A stretch of DNA of 64,000 nucleotides from Deefgea chitinilytica. GTDB taxonomy: Bacteria > Pseudomonadota > Gammaproteobacteria > Burkholderiales > Chitinibacteraceae. Positions 27,244-35,536 of this stretch are shown here, in pieces. Location: NCBI RefSeq assembly GCF_016881405.1, contig NZ_WOFE01000003.1, forward strand, positions 124,001 through 188,000. Direction: 5' to 3'. The notes under the pieces are model-generated. The model was given only the letters and a program-made list of their open reading frames with translations. It ran no database searches and was not told the DNA's origin. The stretch's first letter is position 1. Every line of letters begins with the position of its first letter. The translations under genes were made by a program, and so were the position numbers.

Positions 27244-28842
27244 TTATTTTACAGTCACACCGTAAAATGAATTAAGACCAAATGGGCTGACTTTAAAGCC
27301 TTCCACTGATTTGCTCACCGGTTGATAAACCGTAGAGTGGGCAATCGTTGTCCAAGGCAGTTCACGTTTGAAGACTTCTTGGGCTTTTTCGTAAAGCTTG
27401 GTGCGCTCAGCTTGATTGCTCAGTGTGCGTGCTTTGACGACCATGTCATTGAATTCTTTATTGCACCAGCGTGCATAGTTATTGCCGCCAACCGCTTCGC
27501 AACCCAAGTTCACGCCCAACCAGTTGTCTGGATCACCATTATCGCCAGTCCAACCAATCATCAATGAATCGTGTTCACCCGCTTTGGCGCGCTTGATGTA
27601 TTCACCCCATTCGTAACTAACGATTTTGGCTTTGATGCCGATTTTGGCCCAATCGGCTTGAATCATTTCCGCCATCAGTTTGGCATTTGGATTGTATGGC
27701 CGTTGTACTGGCATCGCCCACAGCGTGATTTCGGTGCCTTCAGGCACGCCGGCTTTTTTCAGCAAAGCTTTGGCCTTGACTGGATCATAGGGCGCGTCTT
27801 TCAATTTTTTATTGTAAGACCATTGTGTTGGTGCCATTGGGTTAGTCGCTGGCTGGCCTGCACCTTGGTACACCGCAGCTAAAATCGCAGGCTTATTGAT
27901 GGCCATATCGAGCGCTTGGCGTACTTCGAGCTTATCCATTGGCTTGTGCTCAACGTTGTAGCTGAGCCAACCCACGTTAAAACCAGCTTGTTTTAACAGA
28001 TTTAATTTTGGATTGGCTTCAATCGATTTCAAATCTGCAGGGCGTGGGTAAGCCATTACTTGGCATTCATTTTTTTGTAGCTTTTGATAACGCACAGATG
28101 GGTCGGTAGTGACAGCAAAGATCAATTTATCCAGTTGTACTTCGCCTTTACGCCAATAGTCTTTATTACCGTCATAACGAATATTCGAGTCTTTTTGGTA
28201 CGATTTGAATACAAATGGGCCTGTGCCAACTGGCTGGGTATTGATTTGATTGGCTTTGCCTGATTTTAGTAACTGATCAGCGTATTCAGCCGAGTGGATT
28301 GAGGCAAACGACATTGCTAGGTTTTGCAAGAAAGCAGCGTCGACCGTTTTCAGTTTGACGCGAACAGTATGCGCGTCGACTTTCTCAATCGCGGCAATAT
28401 TGGTATCCAAGCTCATGTCGGAAACATATGGGAAATCCGCGGGCGCGGCTTTATTAAACGGATGATTTTTATCAATCATGCGTTGCAGCGTAAACACAAC
28501 GTCGTCTGCGTTAAATTCGCGTGTTGGTTTGAAATAAGGGGTGGTATGAAATTTCACGCCTTTGCGGAGTGTGAAGGTATATGTTAGGCCATCGGCAGAA
28601 ACATCCCATTTTTCGGCCAAACCGGGGCGAATTTGTGTTGAGCCTCGTTCAAACTCAGTCAGGCGATTAAACATGGTTTCGGCTGAGGCATCAAAATCAG
28701 TGCCAGTGACTTGGCGTGTTGGATCAAAGCCAGAAGGACTTGCTTCGGAGCAATAGATCAAAGTTTTGTTGGCCGCGAGCGTTGTGCCTGCAAGCAAGGC
28801 TAGCGTGGTGGCCAGCATTAGTTTGCGTAGTTCAAATTGCAT
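27244..28842 (-). CDS. dppA: Periplasmic dipeptide-binding protein (DppA type)
   Basis: A protein of 532 residues. I chose ATG 28842, preceded by CGGAGAA at a good distance, giving a Sec signal peptide (KLMLATTLALLAGTTLA). This is the SBP_bac_5 fold: LIYCSEASPSGFDPTRQVTG, GTDFDASAETMFNRL, the dipeptide-pocket strand GWTGDNGDPDNWLGVNLGC and a C-terminal HSTVYQP. These match DppA (dipeptides, also heme or 5-aminolevulinate in some species) better than OppA. It heads the dppABCDF run and is preceded by an attenuator-like leader. Confidence 0.92.
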   Translation of the reverse strand: MQFELRKLMLATTLALLAGTTLAANKTLIYCSEASPSGFDPTRQVTGTDFDASAETMFNRLTEFERGSTQIRPGLAEKWDVSADGLTYTFTLRKGVKFHTTPYFKPTREFNADDVVFTLQRMIDKNHPFNKAAPADFPYVSDMSLDTNIAAIEKVDAHTVRVKLKTVDAAFLQNLAMSFASIHSAEYADQLLKSGKANQINTQPVGTGPFVFKSYQKDSNIRYDGNKDYWRKGEVQLDKLIFAVTTDPSVRYQKLQKNECQVMAYPRPADLKSIEANPKLNLLKQAGFNVGWLSYNVEHKPMDKLEVRQALDMAINKPAILAAVYQGAGQPATNPMAPTQWSYNKKLKDAPYDPVKAKALLKKAGVPEGTEITLWAMPVQRPYNPNAKLMAEMIQADWAKIGIKAKIVSYEWGEYIKRAKAGEHDSLMIGWTGDNGDPDNWLGVNLGCEAVGGNNYARWCNKEFNDMVVKARTLSNQAERTKLYEKAQEVFKRELPWTTIAHSTVYQPVSKSVEGFKVSPFGLNSFYGVTVK

Positions 28843-28861
28843 TGAAAATTCTCCGAAGTCA

Positions 28862-28897
28862 TAAAAAAGGCCGTTGATTGCATTCAATCTAACGGCC
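28862..28897 (-). terminator. Attenuator-like terminator in the dppA leader
   Basis: On the minus strand a hairpin (GGCCGTT + GATTG paired with CAATC + AACGGCC, one bulged base, 4-base loop; 28869-28897) is followed directly by six U. It lies only 20 bases upstream of the dppA start codon, inside the presumed 5' untranslated region, not after a gene. Position and shape fit a conditional terminator; the controlling signal is unknown. It could also be the late terminator of the upstream DUF2189 gene. Confidence 0.65.
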
Positions 28898-29110
28898 ATG
28901 CTAAAGGGTAAGGTGATGCATCCAAATCGGGATTATCCCGCACAGACTCAGTTTTTCTGATTTCCGTCAAGATGCAGAGGCGATGTATTTTTACTCAACC
29001 AGTTTCTAGTCTCTGCCCCAAATCGTGCAACTAAAAGCACGAAAAAGGATGAGTTGCTTGATTAAAAGTCAGTTCAGCAATCTCCGTCAGGCTCCTCAAT
29101 GTCTGAAATT
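28898..29110 (-). promoter_or_regulatory. Putative structured dppA leader/promoter region
   Basis: 213 bases with no ORF between the DUF2189 gene and the attenuator. Two imperfect copies of TGACGGARAT-N6/7-AACTGA (minus strand; 29069-29089 and 28948-28969) lie about 120 bases apart. A palindrome CGGGAT-T-ATCCCG (28928-28940) and a short CGTGC/GCACG hairpin are also visible. No known riboswitch class was recognised. The dppA promoter must lie here, but I could not place convincing -35/-10 boxes. Confidence 0.4.
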
Positions 29111-29878
29111 TTATTCAACTAGTTCTTTGTAGGCGTACCAAGTTGCATGACCCAGTAAGGGGAAAATCACCACTAAACCGATGAGGTAGCTGGCAAAGCC
29201 CACTGCAGTTAGCCCGACTAGAATTGCGGCCCAAACGGTCATCGCGGGAATGTTTTCCGCGACCGCACGTAGGCTAGTCATCATGGCCGTCACGCTATCC
29301 ACTTCACGATCGGCAAGCATCGGAATTGAAATGGCGGTCACTGCAAATACAAAACAAGCCAGCACAAAACCTGAAATAGCCCAAATAATCGTAAACGGCA
29401 GCAGCTCCCCGGTTAGCGATGCAAAAATGGAGTCAGCCGTGGTAATTTGCCTTGGTACCAGTAGCGCAAACAAAATCGCCGAAGCGCGTTCCCAAGCAAT
29501 CGCCACCATCGCTAAAATAACCCCTAAAAATGCCAATTGCCCGCCGTTTTTATATAGATCGTGAATCGATTGCATAAATGAAGTTTCGCGGCCTTCTTCA
29601 CGTTCGCTGGTTAACTCGTAAATTCCTGCCGCTCCTAATGGTGCTAGTAATAAAAACCCTGTAATTGCAGTGGTAAATAGATGGAGATTTTGCTGTGAAA
29701 ACAGCAATAAGCCGCCACCAATCACCGCAATTAAGACCCCATACATCAAGCTCGGGGCGGGGTGTTTCATCATGTCTGCCCAGCCCATTTGTAGCCAAAC
29801 CAAAGGTCGGTTGATGGCTATTTTTCGAGTTACCGGCATGCTGAAGTGTTGGTCTAGTTCATTAAGATGCAAGTCCAT
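29111..29878 (-). CDS. DUF2189 family integral membrane protein
   Basis: A protein of 255 residues with about six hydrophobic segments (LMYGVLIAVIGGGLLLF, FTTAITGFLLLAPLGAAGIY, LGVILAMVAIAWERASAILF, FTIIWAISGFVLACFVFAVT, VWAAILVGLTAVGFASYLIG and a final VIFPLLGHATWYAY). The polar N-terminus leading to WLQMGWADMMKHP and the SEREEGRE loop after helix two match DUF2189 proteins, found in many beta- and alphaproteobacteria, often near cytochrome oxidase genes as here. No biochemical function is established. The start is supported by GGAGGG 7 bases upstream. It is divergent from coxB. Confidence 0.8.
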   Translation of the reverse strand: MDLHLNELDQHFSMPVTRKIAINRPLVWLQMGWADMMKHPAPSLMYGVLIAVIGGGLLLFSQQNLHLFTTAITGFLLLAPLGAAGIYELTSEREEGRETSFMQSIHDLYKNGGQLAFLGVILAMVAIAWERASAILFALLVPRQITTADSIFASLTGELLPFTIIWAISGFVLACFVFAVTAISIPMLADREVDSVTAMMTSLRAVAENIPAMTVWAAILVGLTAVGFASYLIGLVVIFPLLGHATWYAYKELVE

Positions 29879-30070
29879 GATGTCACCCTCCTCAGAGCTA
29901 AATCACAACGATGAGTGATTTTTATTTAGATAGCTGTAGTTAATGGACTTTGCGGTTTTTTCAGATAAGCGGTGATTGTTGCGATGTACAATTTTTCTTT
30001 TTAATTCAATGGCTTGCGTGTTGTGAAAACTCGGCTACTGTGACAATACCAGTCAGCGGGAGATGGACGA

Positions 30071-31177
30071 ATGTTCAGACGTCTATTGGCATTCATGGTT
30101 TTATTCGCAACGCAATCGACGTGGGCTCAGGATGCCATTTGGACTTTCCAAGCCCCCGTGACTGGGATTGCTCGGCAAATTGAGTCTTTGCATAGCTGGC
30201 TGATGCTGGTGATTTTGGTGATTTTTTTCTTAGTGTTTGGCTTTATGTTTTATGCCATTTTGCGCCACCGAAAATCGCTTGGCCATGATGCCAAACCTTT
30301 TCATGAAAATACCCTCGTTGAAATTCTGTGGACTTTGATTCCGGCGCTGATTTTATTGGGGATGGCGTGGCCTGCTGCTAGGGTGATTTTGGCGCAAAAG
30401 AACACGCACGGTGCCGATTTCACTATCAAAGCCACCGGTTTTCAGTGGTTTTGGGCTTATGACTATCTCGACCACGGCTTCGGTTTTAAAAGCAAATTAG
30501 CTACGCCACGTGCGCAAATTGAAAACTTTACCGGCGCAGGGCATGACAAAAGTCAGCACTATTTGCTTGAGGTCGACCAGCCTATTGTTGTGCCGGTGGG
30601 TAAAAAAATCCGCATTCTCACCACCAGTAATGACGTCATTCATAGCTGGGGTGTTCCTGCGTTTGGCGTGAAGCAAGACGCGATTCCCGGCTTTATTCGC
30701 GATACGTGGTTTAAGGCTGAAAAGATCGGCACCTACCGAGGGCAGTGCGTTGAGCTGTGCGGTAAAGATCATGCGTTTATGCCGATTGTGGTGAAAGTAG
30801 TGTCTGAAGCTGATTTTTCTGCATGGATTGCGGCTGAGCAAGCTCGCGCTAAGGCCGCAAAAGACGATCCGAATAAGGCATGGACACGGGGTGAATTAAT
30901 TGCCCGTGGTCAGCAAGTGTATGAAGCCAATTGCGCCGCTTGTCATCAAGCCAATGGCATGGGTGGTGGGGCGTATCCAGCCATCGCAGGGTCCAAGATT
31001 GCCACTGGCGCGAAAACGGCGCACATCAATCTGGTTTTGCAGGGCAAAAATGCGATGCCTAGCTGGGTGGCTTTGTCGGATGTTGAGCTGGCAGCGGTGC
31101 TGACGTATCAGCGTACCAGTTGGGGCAATCAGGCCGATATCGTGATGCCAGCAGAAATTCGTGCGGCGAGAAAATAA
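30071..31177 (+). CDS. coxB: Cytochrome c oxidase subunit II with fused cytochrome c domain (caa3-like)
   Basis: A protein of 368 residues. A signal peptide (ends TWAQ) and two membrane helices (LMLVILVIFFLVFGFMFY; IPALILLGMAWPAARVIL) precede the CuA cupredoxin domain with its full ligand set (YRGQCVELCGKDHAFM: two Cys, His, Met, Glu). A C-terminal cytochrome c domain (about 275-360) has one heme site CAACH and a Met ligand region (NAMPSW). It receives electrons from cytochrome c and passes them via CuA to subunit I. First gene of the oxidase locus, with GGGAGA 8 bases upstream of the ATG. Confidence 0.95.
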   Translation: MFRRLLAFMVLFATQSTWAQDAIWTFQAPVTGIARQIESLHSWLMLVILVIFFLVFGFMFYAILRHRKSLGHDAKPFHENTLVEILWTLIPALILLGMAWPAARVILAQKNTHGADFTIKATGFQWFWAYDYLDHGFGFKSKLATPRAQIENFTGAGHDKSQHYLLEVDQPIVVPVGKKIRILTTSNDVIHSWGVPAFGVKQDAIPGFIRDTWFKAEKIGTYRGQCVELCGKDHAFMPIVVKVVSEADFSAWIAAEQARAKAAKDDPNKAWTRGELIARGQQVYEANCAACHQANGMGGGAYPAIAGSKIATGAKTAHINLVLQGKNAMPSWVALSDVELAAVLTYQRTSWGNQADIVMPAEIRAARK

Positions 31178-31183
31178 GGACGA

Positions 31184-32818
31184 ATGATGAGCGCAGAGAC
31201 TTTACAGCATTCAGATCACGGATCCGACTCCCATCATCACGGTGGCTGGCAGCGCTGGCTGTACGCGACCAATCATAAAGACATCGGCACATTGTATTTG
31301 TGGTTTGCTTTTACGATGTTTATCACCGGTGGCGTGATGGCGTTAGGGATTCGCGCCGAGCTTTTTCAGCCCGGATTACAGTATTGGCAGCCCGAGTTTT
31401 TCAATCAACTGACCACCTTACACGGCATCATCATGGTGTTTGGCGCGATTATGCCGGCGTTTACGGGATTGGCGAACTGGATGTTGCCTTTGATGTTGGG
31501 GGCACCGGATATGGCGTTTGCGCGGATGAATAACTGGAGTTTTTGGTTATTACCACCAGCGGCTGCGTTACTAATTATCTCTTTATTTGTGCCGGGCGGC
31601 GCAGCAGCTGGCGGCTGGACTTTGTATCCGCCGCTATCGATTCAAAGCGGTATGGGGATGGATTTGGCTATTTTTAGCATTCATTTGCTAGGATTGTCGT
31701 CGATTATGGGGTCAATTAACATCATCACGACAGTGCTCAATATGCGCGCACCAGGGATGACTTTGCTAAAAATGCCCCTGTTTGCATGGACCTCGCTAGT
31801 GACGGCCTATTTGCTAATTGCCGTTGCGCCTGTCCTAGCAGGCGCGGTGACGATGTTGCTGACTGACCGGCATTTTGGCACGCATTTTTTCAAAGCGGCG
31901 GGTGGTGGCGACCCCGTGTTGTTCCAGCATATTTTCTGGTTTTTTGGCCACCCCGAGGTCTATATCATGGCTTTGCCTGCCTTCGGGATCGTGAGCCAAA
32001 TCATTCCGACTTTTGCCCGTAAACCCTTGTTTGGTTATGTCTCCATGGTGTACGCGACGTGCTCGATTGCGATTTTGTCGTTTATGGTTTGGGGGCATCA
32101 TATGTTCGCCGTCGGTATGCCGGCCACGGCGCAGCTGTTTTTTATGTTTCTGACGATGTTGATTGCTGTGCCCACGGGGGTGAAAGTCTTCAATTGGATT
32201 GCGACGATGTGGCAGGGCAGTATGACGTTTGAAACGCCGATGCTGTTCGCGATTGGCTTTGTGTGTTTATTTACCGTGGGCGGTTTTTCTGGGCTGATTT
32301 TATCGATCGCTCCCGTCGATACGCAGATGCACGATACCTATTATGTTGTAGCCCATTTTCATTATGTATTGGTCGCCGGCGCACTGTTTAGCTTGTTTGC
32401 CGCCGTATACTACTGGCTTCCAAAATGGACCGGCAATATGTATCACGAAGGACGTGGTCGGTTTCATTTTTGGTGGTCGATGATTTGGTTCAATGTGACG
32501 TTCTTCCCGATGCACTTTCTTGGTCTTGCTGGGATGCCGCGCCGAATCCCCGATTATGCCCTGCAATTTACCGACTTTAATGCCATTGCCAGCGTGGGGG
32601 CACTTTGCTTTGGTCTGGGGCAGATTTTCTTTTTATTTAATGTCATTCACACCATACGTGGCGGCGTTGGCCCTGCACCCGCTGCGCCTTGGGAGGGCGG
32701 CAATACGCTGGAGTGGGAAGTCGCTTCGCCTGCACCGCATCACACGTGGGAAACGCCGCCTGATTTGGCGACCGTGCAGCGGGGATTACGTGCGCAAGGT
32801 GTGGAGCATTCAACATGA
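31184..32818 (+). CDS. ctaD: Cytochrome c oxidase subunit I (aa3 type)
   Basis: A protein of 544 residues with twelve membrane helices. It holds heme a and the heme a3-CuB centre. Seen are the low-spin heme His loop (LTTLHGIIMVFGAIMPAF), the CuB site with the His-Tyr pair (FWFFGHPEVYIMALP), the WGHHMFAVGMP double His, the K-channel/heme propionate region (FNWIATMWQGSM) and the a3/a ligand block (DTYYVVAHFHYVLVAGA). The ATG lies 6 bases after coxB, with AAGGA in the overlap region; a second ATG directly follows. It is the catalytic, proton-pumping subunit. Confidence 0.97.
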   Translation: MMSAETLQHSDHGSDSHHHGGWQRWLYATNHKDIGTLYLWFAFTMFITGGVMALGIRAELFQPGLQYWQPEFFNQLTTLHGIIMVFGAIMPAFTGLANWMLPLMLGAPDMAFARMNNWSFWLLPPAAALLIISLFVPGGAAAGGWTLYPPLSIQSGMGMDLAIFSIHLLGLSSIMGSINIITTVLNMRAPGMTLLKMPLFAWTSLVTAYLLIAVAPVLAGAVTMLLTDRHFGTHFFKAAGGGDPVLFQHIFWFFGHPEVYIMALPAFGIVSQIIPTFARKPLFGYVSMVYATCSIAILSFMVWGHHMFAVGMPATAQLFFMFLTMLIAVPTGVKVFNWIATMWQGSMTFETPMLFAIGFVCLFTVGGFSGLILSIAPVDTQMHDTYYVVAHFHYVLVAGALFSLFAAVYYWLPKWTGNMYHEGRGRFHFWWSMIWFNVTFFPMHFLGLAGMPRRIPDYALQFTDFNAIASVGALCFGLGQIFFLFNVIHTIRGGVGPAPAAPWEGGNTLEWEVASPAPHHTWETPPDLATVQRGLRAQGVEHST

Positions 32819-32910
32819 GTGCCAATCAAAAAACTGCGTTGAAGCTGGCTTTGTTGGCGATGGCATTTTTTGCTTTAGTCATCGTTAGGCAGATTGTTTT
32901 TAATGGGTAA
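32815..32910 (+). CDS. Cytochrome oxidase-associated small membrane peptide (31 aa)
   Basis: The ATG overlaps the ctaD stop (ATGA) and the frame stays open for 31 codons. It encodes a basic N-terminus (SANQKTALK) and one membrane helix (LALLAMAFFALVIVRQIVF). A single-helix peptide of this size between ctaD and ctaG is a recurrent feature of betaproteobacterial cox loci, annotated as cytochrome oxidase small assembly protein. The overlap implies coupled translation. Its short length means automated calling can miss it. A role in CuB or subunit I assembly is inferred from location. Confidence 0.7.
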   Translation: MSANQKTALKLALLAMAFFALVIVRQIVFNG

Positions 32911-32965
32911 TACGCTGCATTCACTTATAAATATGGCTTAGAAGAACATACATCAAGAGAAGAGC

Positions 32966-33469
32966 ATGTCTAGCTTGGCGCACCGCAATCAAAAGTTAGC
33001 GATTCGATTAGCAGTGATTGCGCTGCTGATGTTTGGTTTTGGCTATGCGATGTCGCCGTTATATACGGCGTTTTGCAAAGCCTTAGGCATCGATCAAGCG
33101 CAAGCGTCGATTGTGCAATCGGGTGCGGCATTGCGTGTTGAGTTTGATGCCAATGTTGCCAGTGGCGTCCCTGCGACGATTCAAGCTTTGGATGCCGTGC
33201 AAATGGCCAAAGCTGGCGGCATTGTGAAAGCACGTTTTTTACTGGTGAATACCTCGGATCAGCCGCTCAAATTACGCGCCATTCCTAGCTTCGCGCCAGT
33301 CCGCGCGGCAGGATTGCTGCAAAAGTTGGAATGTTTTTGTTTTGATGAATTGCTGCTGCAAGTCAATGAGCGGCGCGAAGTGACGGTAGTGCTGTTAGTG
33401 GCTGACCAATTGCCCGTTGAAATGGGCGCCGCGACTTTATCGTATACCTTGCAGGCGGTGGGTAAATGA
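32966..33469 (+). CDS. ctaG: Cytochrome c oxidase copper-assembly protein CtaG/Cox11
   Basis: A protein of 167 residues. One N-terminal membrane anchor (LAVIALLMFGFGYAMSPLY followed by FCKALGI) is followed by a periplasmic immunoglobulin-like domain with the copper-binding CxC motif (LECFCFDELLL, about residue 116). Cox11/CtaG inserts copper into the CuB site of subunit I. The usual C-terminal PGE-type turn of the family is divergent here (LLLQVNERREVTVVL), but the Cys pair is intact. The stop overlaps the next start (ATGA). Confidence 0.93.
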   Translation: MSSLAHRNQKLAIRLAVIALLMFGFGYAMSPLYTAFCKALGIDQAQASIVQSGAALRVEFDANVASGVPATIQALDAVQMAKAGGIVKARFLLVNTSDQPLKLRAIPSFAPVRAAGLLQKLECFCFDELLLQVNERREVTVVLLVADQLPVEMGAATLSYTLQAVGK

Positions 33470-33657
33470 ATAATTCGCTCATCGCCGCGCTAAAGGCCGT
33501 ATTGGCCGGATTTTTTGGGGTGCGAAGCCGTAAAAATGCGGAGCAGGTGCCGATGAAAGTCTGGCATATCGTCGTGATTGGCTTGTTGTGTGCTTTGCTG
33601 TTGGCGGGGCTGTTGTTTGCTGTGGCGCGCTATCTCGTCGTACAAGGGGGTGGATGA
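33466..33657 (+). CDS. DUF2970 family membrane protein
   Basis: A protein of 63 residues. The amphipathic N-terminus (LIAALKAVLAGFFGVRS) and single helix (VVIGLLCALLLAGLLFAVARYLV) match DUF2970, a small family found almost only between ctaG and ctaE in betaproteobacterial oxidase loci. It overlaps ctaG by 4 bases and ctaE by 4 bases, so it is translated as part of the oxidase mRNA. Role probably in oxidase assembly or stability, not proven. Confidence 0.85.
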   Translation: MNNSLIAALKAVLAGFFGVRSRKNAEQVPMKVWHIVVIGLLCALLLAGLLFAVARYLVVQGGG

Positions 33658-34559
33658 TGAATGTGGAATCGACGGAGAGCTTAATCGAGAACGTGAACGA
33701 CGATTTTATCGTTCATGATGCGCACTATTATGTGCCTGCCCCATCACGCTGGCCGATCGTCGGAGCCCTTGCTTTGTTTTTTATCGGTTTCGGTGCGGCA
33801 TTCAGCATGAATCATATGCGGATTGGGAATTGGAGTCTATTGCTCGGGTTTGCGATTTTCTTATGGATGCTGGTGGGCTGGTTTGGTGATGTGGTCAAAG
33901 AGTCCGAGGCGGGTCATTACGGGCCACAGGTGGATTATTCATTTCGCTGGGGAATGAGCTGGTTTATTTTCTCTGAAGTGATGTTCTTTGCTGCTTTTTT
34001 TGGTGCTTTATTTTATACGCGGATGATTTCTGTGCCCGAATTGGGCTTTGCAAGTGAAACGCAAAAGCTGCTTTGGCCGCAATTTAGCGCCGCTTGGCCA
34101 ACAGCAACGGGCCCGAAAATCGGAGACTATCAGGTGATGGGTGCGATGGGTTTGCCAGCGCTCAATACCGCGATTTTATTGACCTCTGGGGCCACGTTGA
34201 CTTGGGCGCATTGGGCATTAATCGCCCAAAAACGGAATCAATTGAGCTTAGGTTTAGGTATCACAGTGCTATTGGGCGCACTTTTTTTGAGTTTACAAGC
34301 GTATGAATATCGGCATGCGTGGCATGAACTCAATCTTACGCTCGCGTCTGGTGCCTATGGCGCAACGTTTTATTTGCTCACAGGTTTTCATGGACTGCAT
34401 GTTTTGGTCGGTACGCTCATTTTGGCGGTGATGTGGTTGCGTGTTCAACGCGGGCATTTTACGCCGCAGCATCATTTCGGTTTTGAAGCCGCAGCTTGGT
34501 ATTGGCACTTTGTCGATGTGGTGTGGTTGCTGCTGTTTATCTTGGTGTATTGGCTTTAG
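33654..34559 (+). CDS. ctaE: Cytochrome c oxidase subunit III
   Basis: A protein of about 301 residues with seven membrane helices: WPIVGALALFFIGFGAAFSM, LLGFAIFLWMLVGWFGDVV and others. Subunit III marks are GHYGPQVDYSFRWGMSWFIFSE (carrying the conserved Glu), PALNTAILLTSGATLTWAHW, LTGFHGLHVLVGTLIL and FEAAAWYWHFVDVVWLLLF. It stabilises subunit I and may guide oxygen access. The start is one of two adjacent ATGs at 33654/33657 overlapping the DUF2970 stop, after a GGGGG stretch that serves as ribosome site. Confidence 0.96.
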   Translation: MMNVESTESLIENVNDDFIVHDAHYYVPAPSRWPIVGALALFFIGFGAAFSMNHMRIGNWSLLLGFAIFLWMLVGWFGDVVKESEAGHYGPQVDYSFRWGMSWFIFSEVMFFAAFFGALFYTRMISVPELGFASETQKLLWPQFSAAWPTATGPKIGDYQVMGAMGLPALNTAILLTSGATLTWAHWALIAQKRNQLSLGLGITVLLGALFLSLQAYEYRHAWHELNLTLASGAYGATFYLLTGFHGLHVLVGTLILAVMWLRVQRGHFTPQHHFGFEAAAWYWHFVDVVWLLLFILVYWL

Positions 34560-34632
34560 AGGCTGTTGAGGTTTTTAGCAGAACTTGGCCAAAAAGAAAG
34601 CGTTTTCACGCTAAGAAGCTATTTTTCACCGT

Positions 34633-34821
34633 CTATACATTGGGTCGAATCCAGCCCATAAAGCCCGCTAGTATTAAAAATAAAAACAGCGCGATGGACA
34701 GCCCAATGCGCCAAGTTAATGCATACAGCAGGCCCTGCGAAGCACCACGGATTAGCCGAGTTAAGGCTTGGCCCATCAGCACAATGATGGCAAGGAGCAC
34801 AATGATGACGACGATTTTCAT
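34633..34821 (-). CDS. Twin-transmembrane DUF2909 family protein
   Basis: A protein of 62 residues on the strand opposite to the oxidase genes. Two helices (IVVIIVLLAIIVLMGQ; IGLSIALFLFLILAGFMGWI) flank a basic loop (ALTRLIRGASQGLLYALTWR). This matches DUF2909 proteins, which sit between the subunit III and SURF1 genes in beta/gammaproteobacteria. GGGGGA lies 6 bases before the ATG. The first 17 bases overlap, on the other strand, the start of the SURF1 gene, so the two 5' ends are interlocked. Function unknown. Confidence 0.8.
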   Translation of the reverse strand: MKIVVIIVLLAIIVLMGQALTRLIRGASQGLLYALTWRIGLSIALFLFLILAGFMGWIRPNV

Positions 34822-35536
34822 AAGTAATCCCCCTTTGCATCAGACTAGGCCAAGCCGCCAGGTTTTGCGCCAGCGGCAATATGCAGCTTTGCTTTCATTA
34901 GCCGGATTGGTATTGCTCACGGTGATGTTGGGCGTGTGGCAGTTGTGGCGTGCACAGCAAAAACAAATCTTGCTGAATGAAATTACTGCACAGCAAGCCT
35001 TGCCAGAATTGACATGGTCGCAAGGCATTCCGCCGCCTTGGCGTGTGTTGCGGCTGGAGGGGCAATGGCTGAATCAGGCCGAAATCATGCTTGATCAACG
35101 GGTGCTCGATGGGCGAGTGGGTTATCACTTGATTACGCCATTTCAGCTTAAAGATGGCAGCATCATTATGGTGAATCGCGGGTGGTGGTCGCCAGGAGAG
35201 CGTATCAATCCGCCGCTTGCCACGGGCTTGCCACGTGTTGTGGTGCAACCTTTACCGCGCTTTTTTGAACTGGATGACGCGGTGATTCAAGGGCGGGTAT
35301 TCCAAAATCTGGATTTTGGCCGCTTTGCTGCATGGGCGCATTTACCACTGCCCGTCGCGTATGGCATCGCCACCGAAGCACCGCTGGGTATACAAGCTCT
35401 GAAAACCAATCCACCGTTAGCCGTTGAGCGACATCTCGCCTATGCATTGAGCTGGTGGTGCATGAGCGGACTTGGATTTTTTCTGTGGCTACGGTTTTAT
35501 CGCGCCACAAAGGCTGTGTATGTCGCTCAAGACTAG
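34805..35536 (+). CDS. SURF1 family cytochrome oxidase assembly protein
   Basis: About 243 residues. I chose ATG 34805 (or 34802), preceded by AAGGAG at good spacing; the frame is open further up, but that stretch is antisense to the DUF2909 gene. It has SURF1 topology: an N-terminal helix ending in the signature LGVWQLWRAQQK, a periplasmic domain (WRVLRLEGQWL, LDQRVLDGRVGYHLITPF, IMVNRGWW) and a C-terminal helix (LSWWCMSGLGFFLWLRFY) with the AYALSWW motif. SURF1 helps deliver heme a to subunit I. It is followed by an overlapping small gene. Confidence 0.9.
   Translation: MTTIFISNPPLHQTRPSRQVLRQRQYAALLSLAGLVLLTVMLGVWQLWRAQQKQILLNEITAQQALPELTWSQGIPPPWRVLRLEGQWLNQAEIMLDQRVLDGRVGYHLITPFQLKDGSIIMVNRGWWSPGERINPPLATGLPRVVVQPLPRFFELDDAVIQGRVFQNLDFGRFAAWAHLPLPVAYGIATEAPLGIQALKTNPPLAVERHLAYALSWWCMSGLGFFLWLRFYRATKAVYVAQD

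Noticed and set aside
34496-34804. Upstream extension of the SURF1 reading frame into the subunit III gene
   Set aside because: The extension lacks any SURF1 similarity, is antisense to the DUF2909 gene, and a good AAGGAG site marks the internal start.
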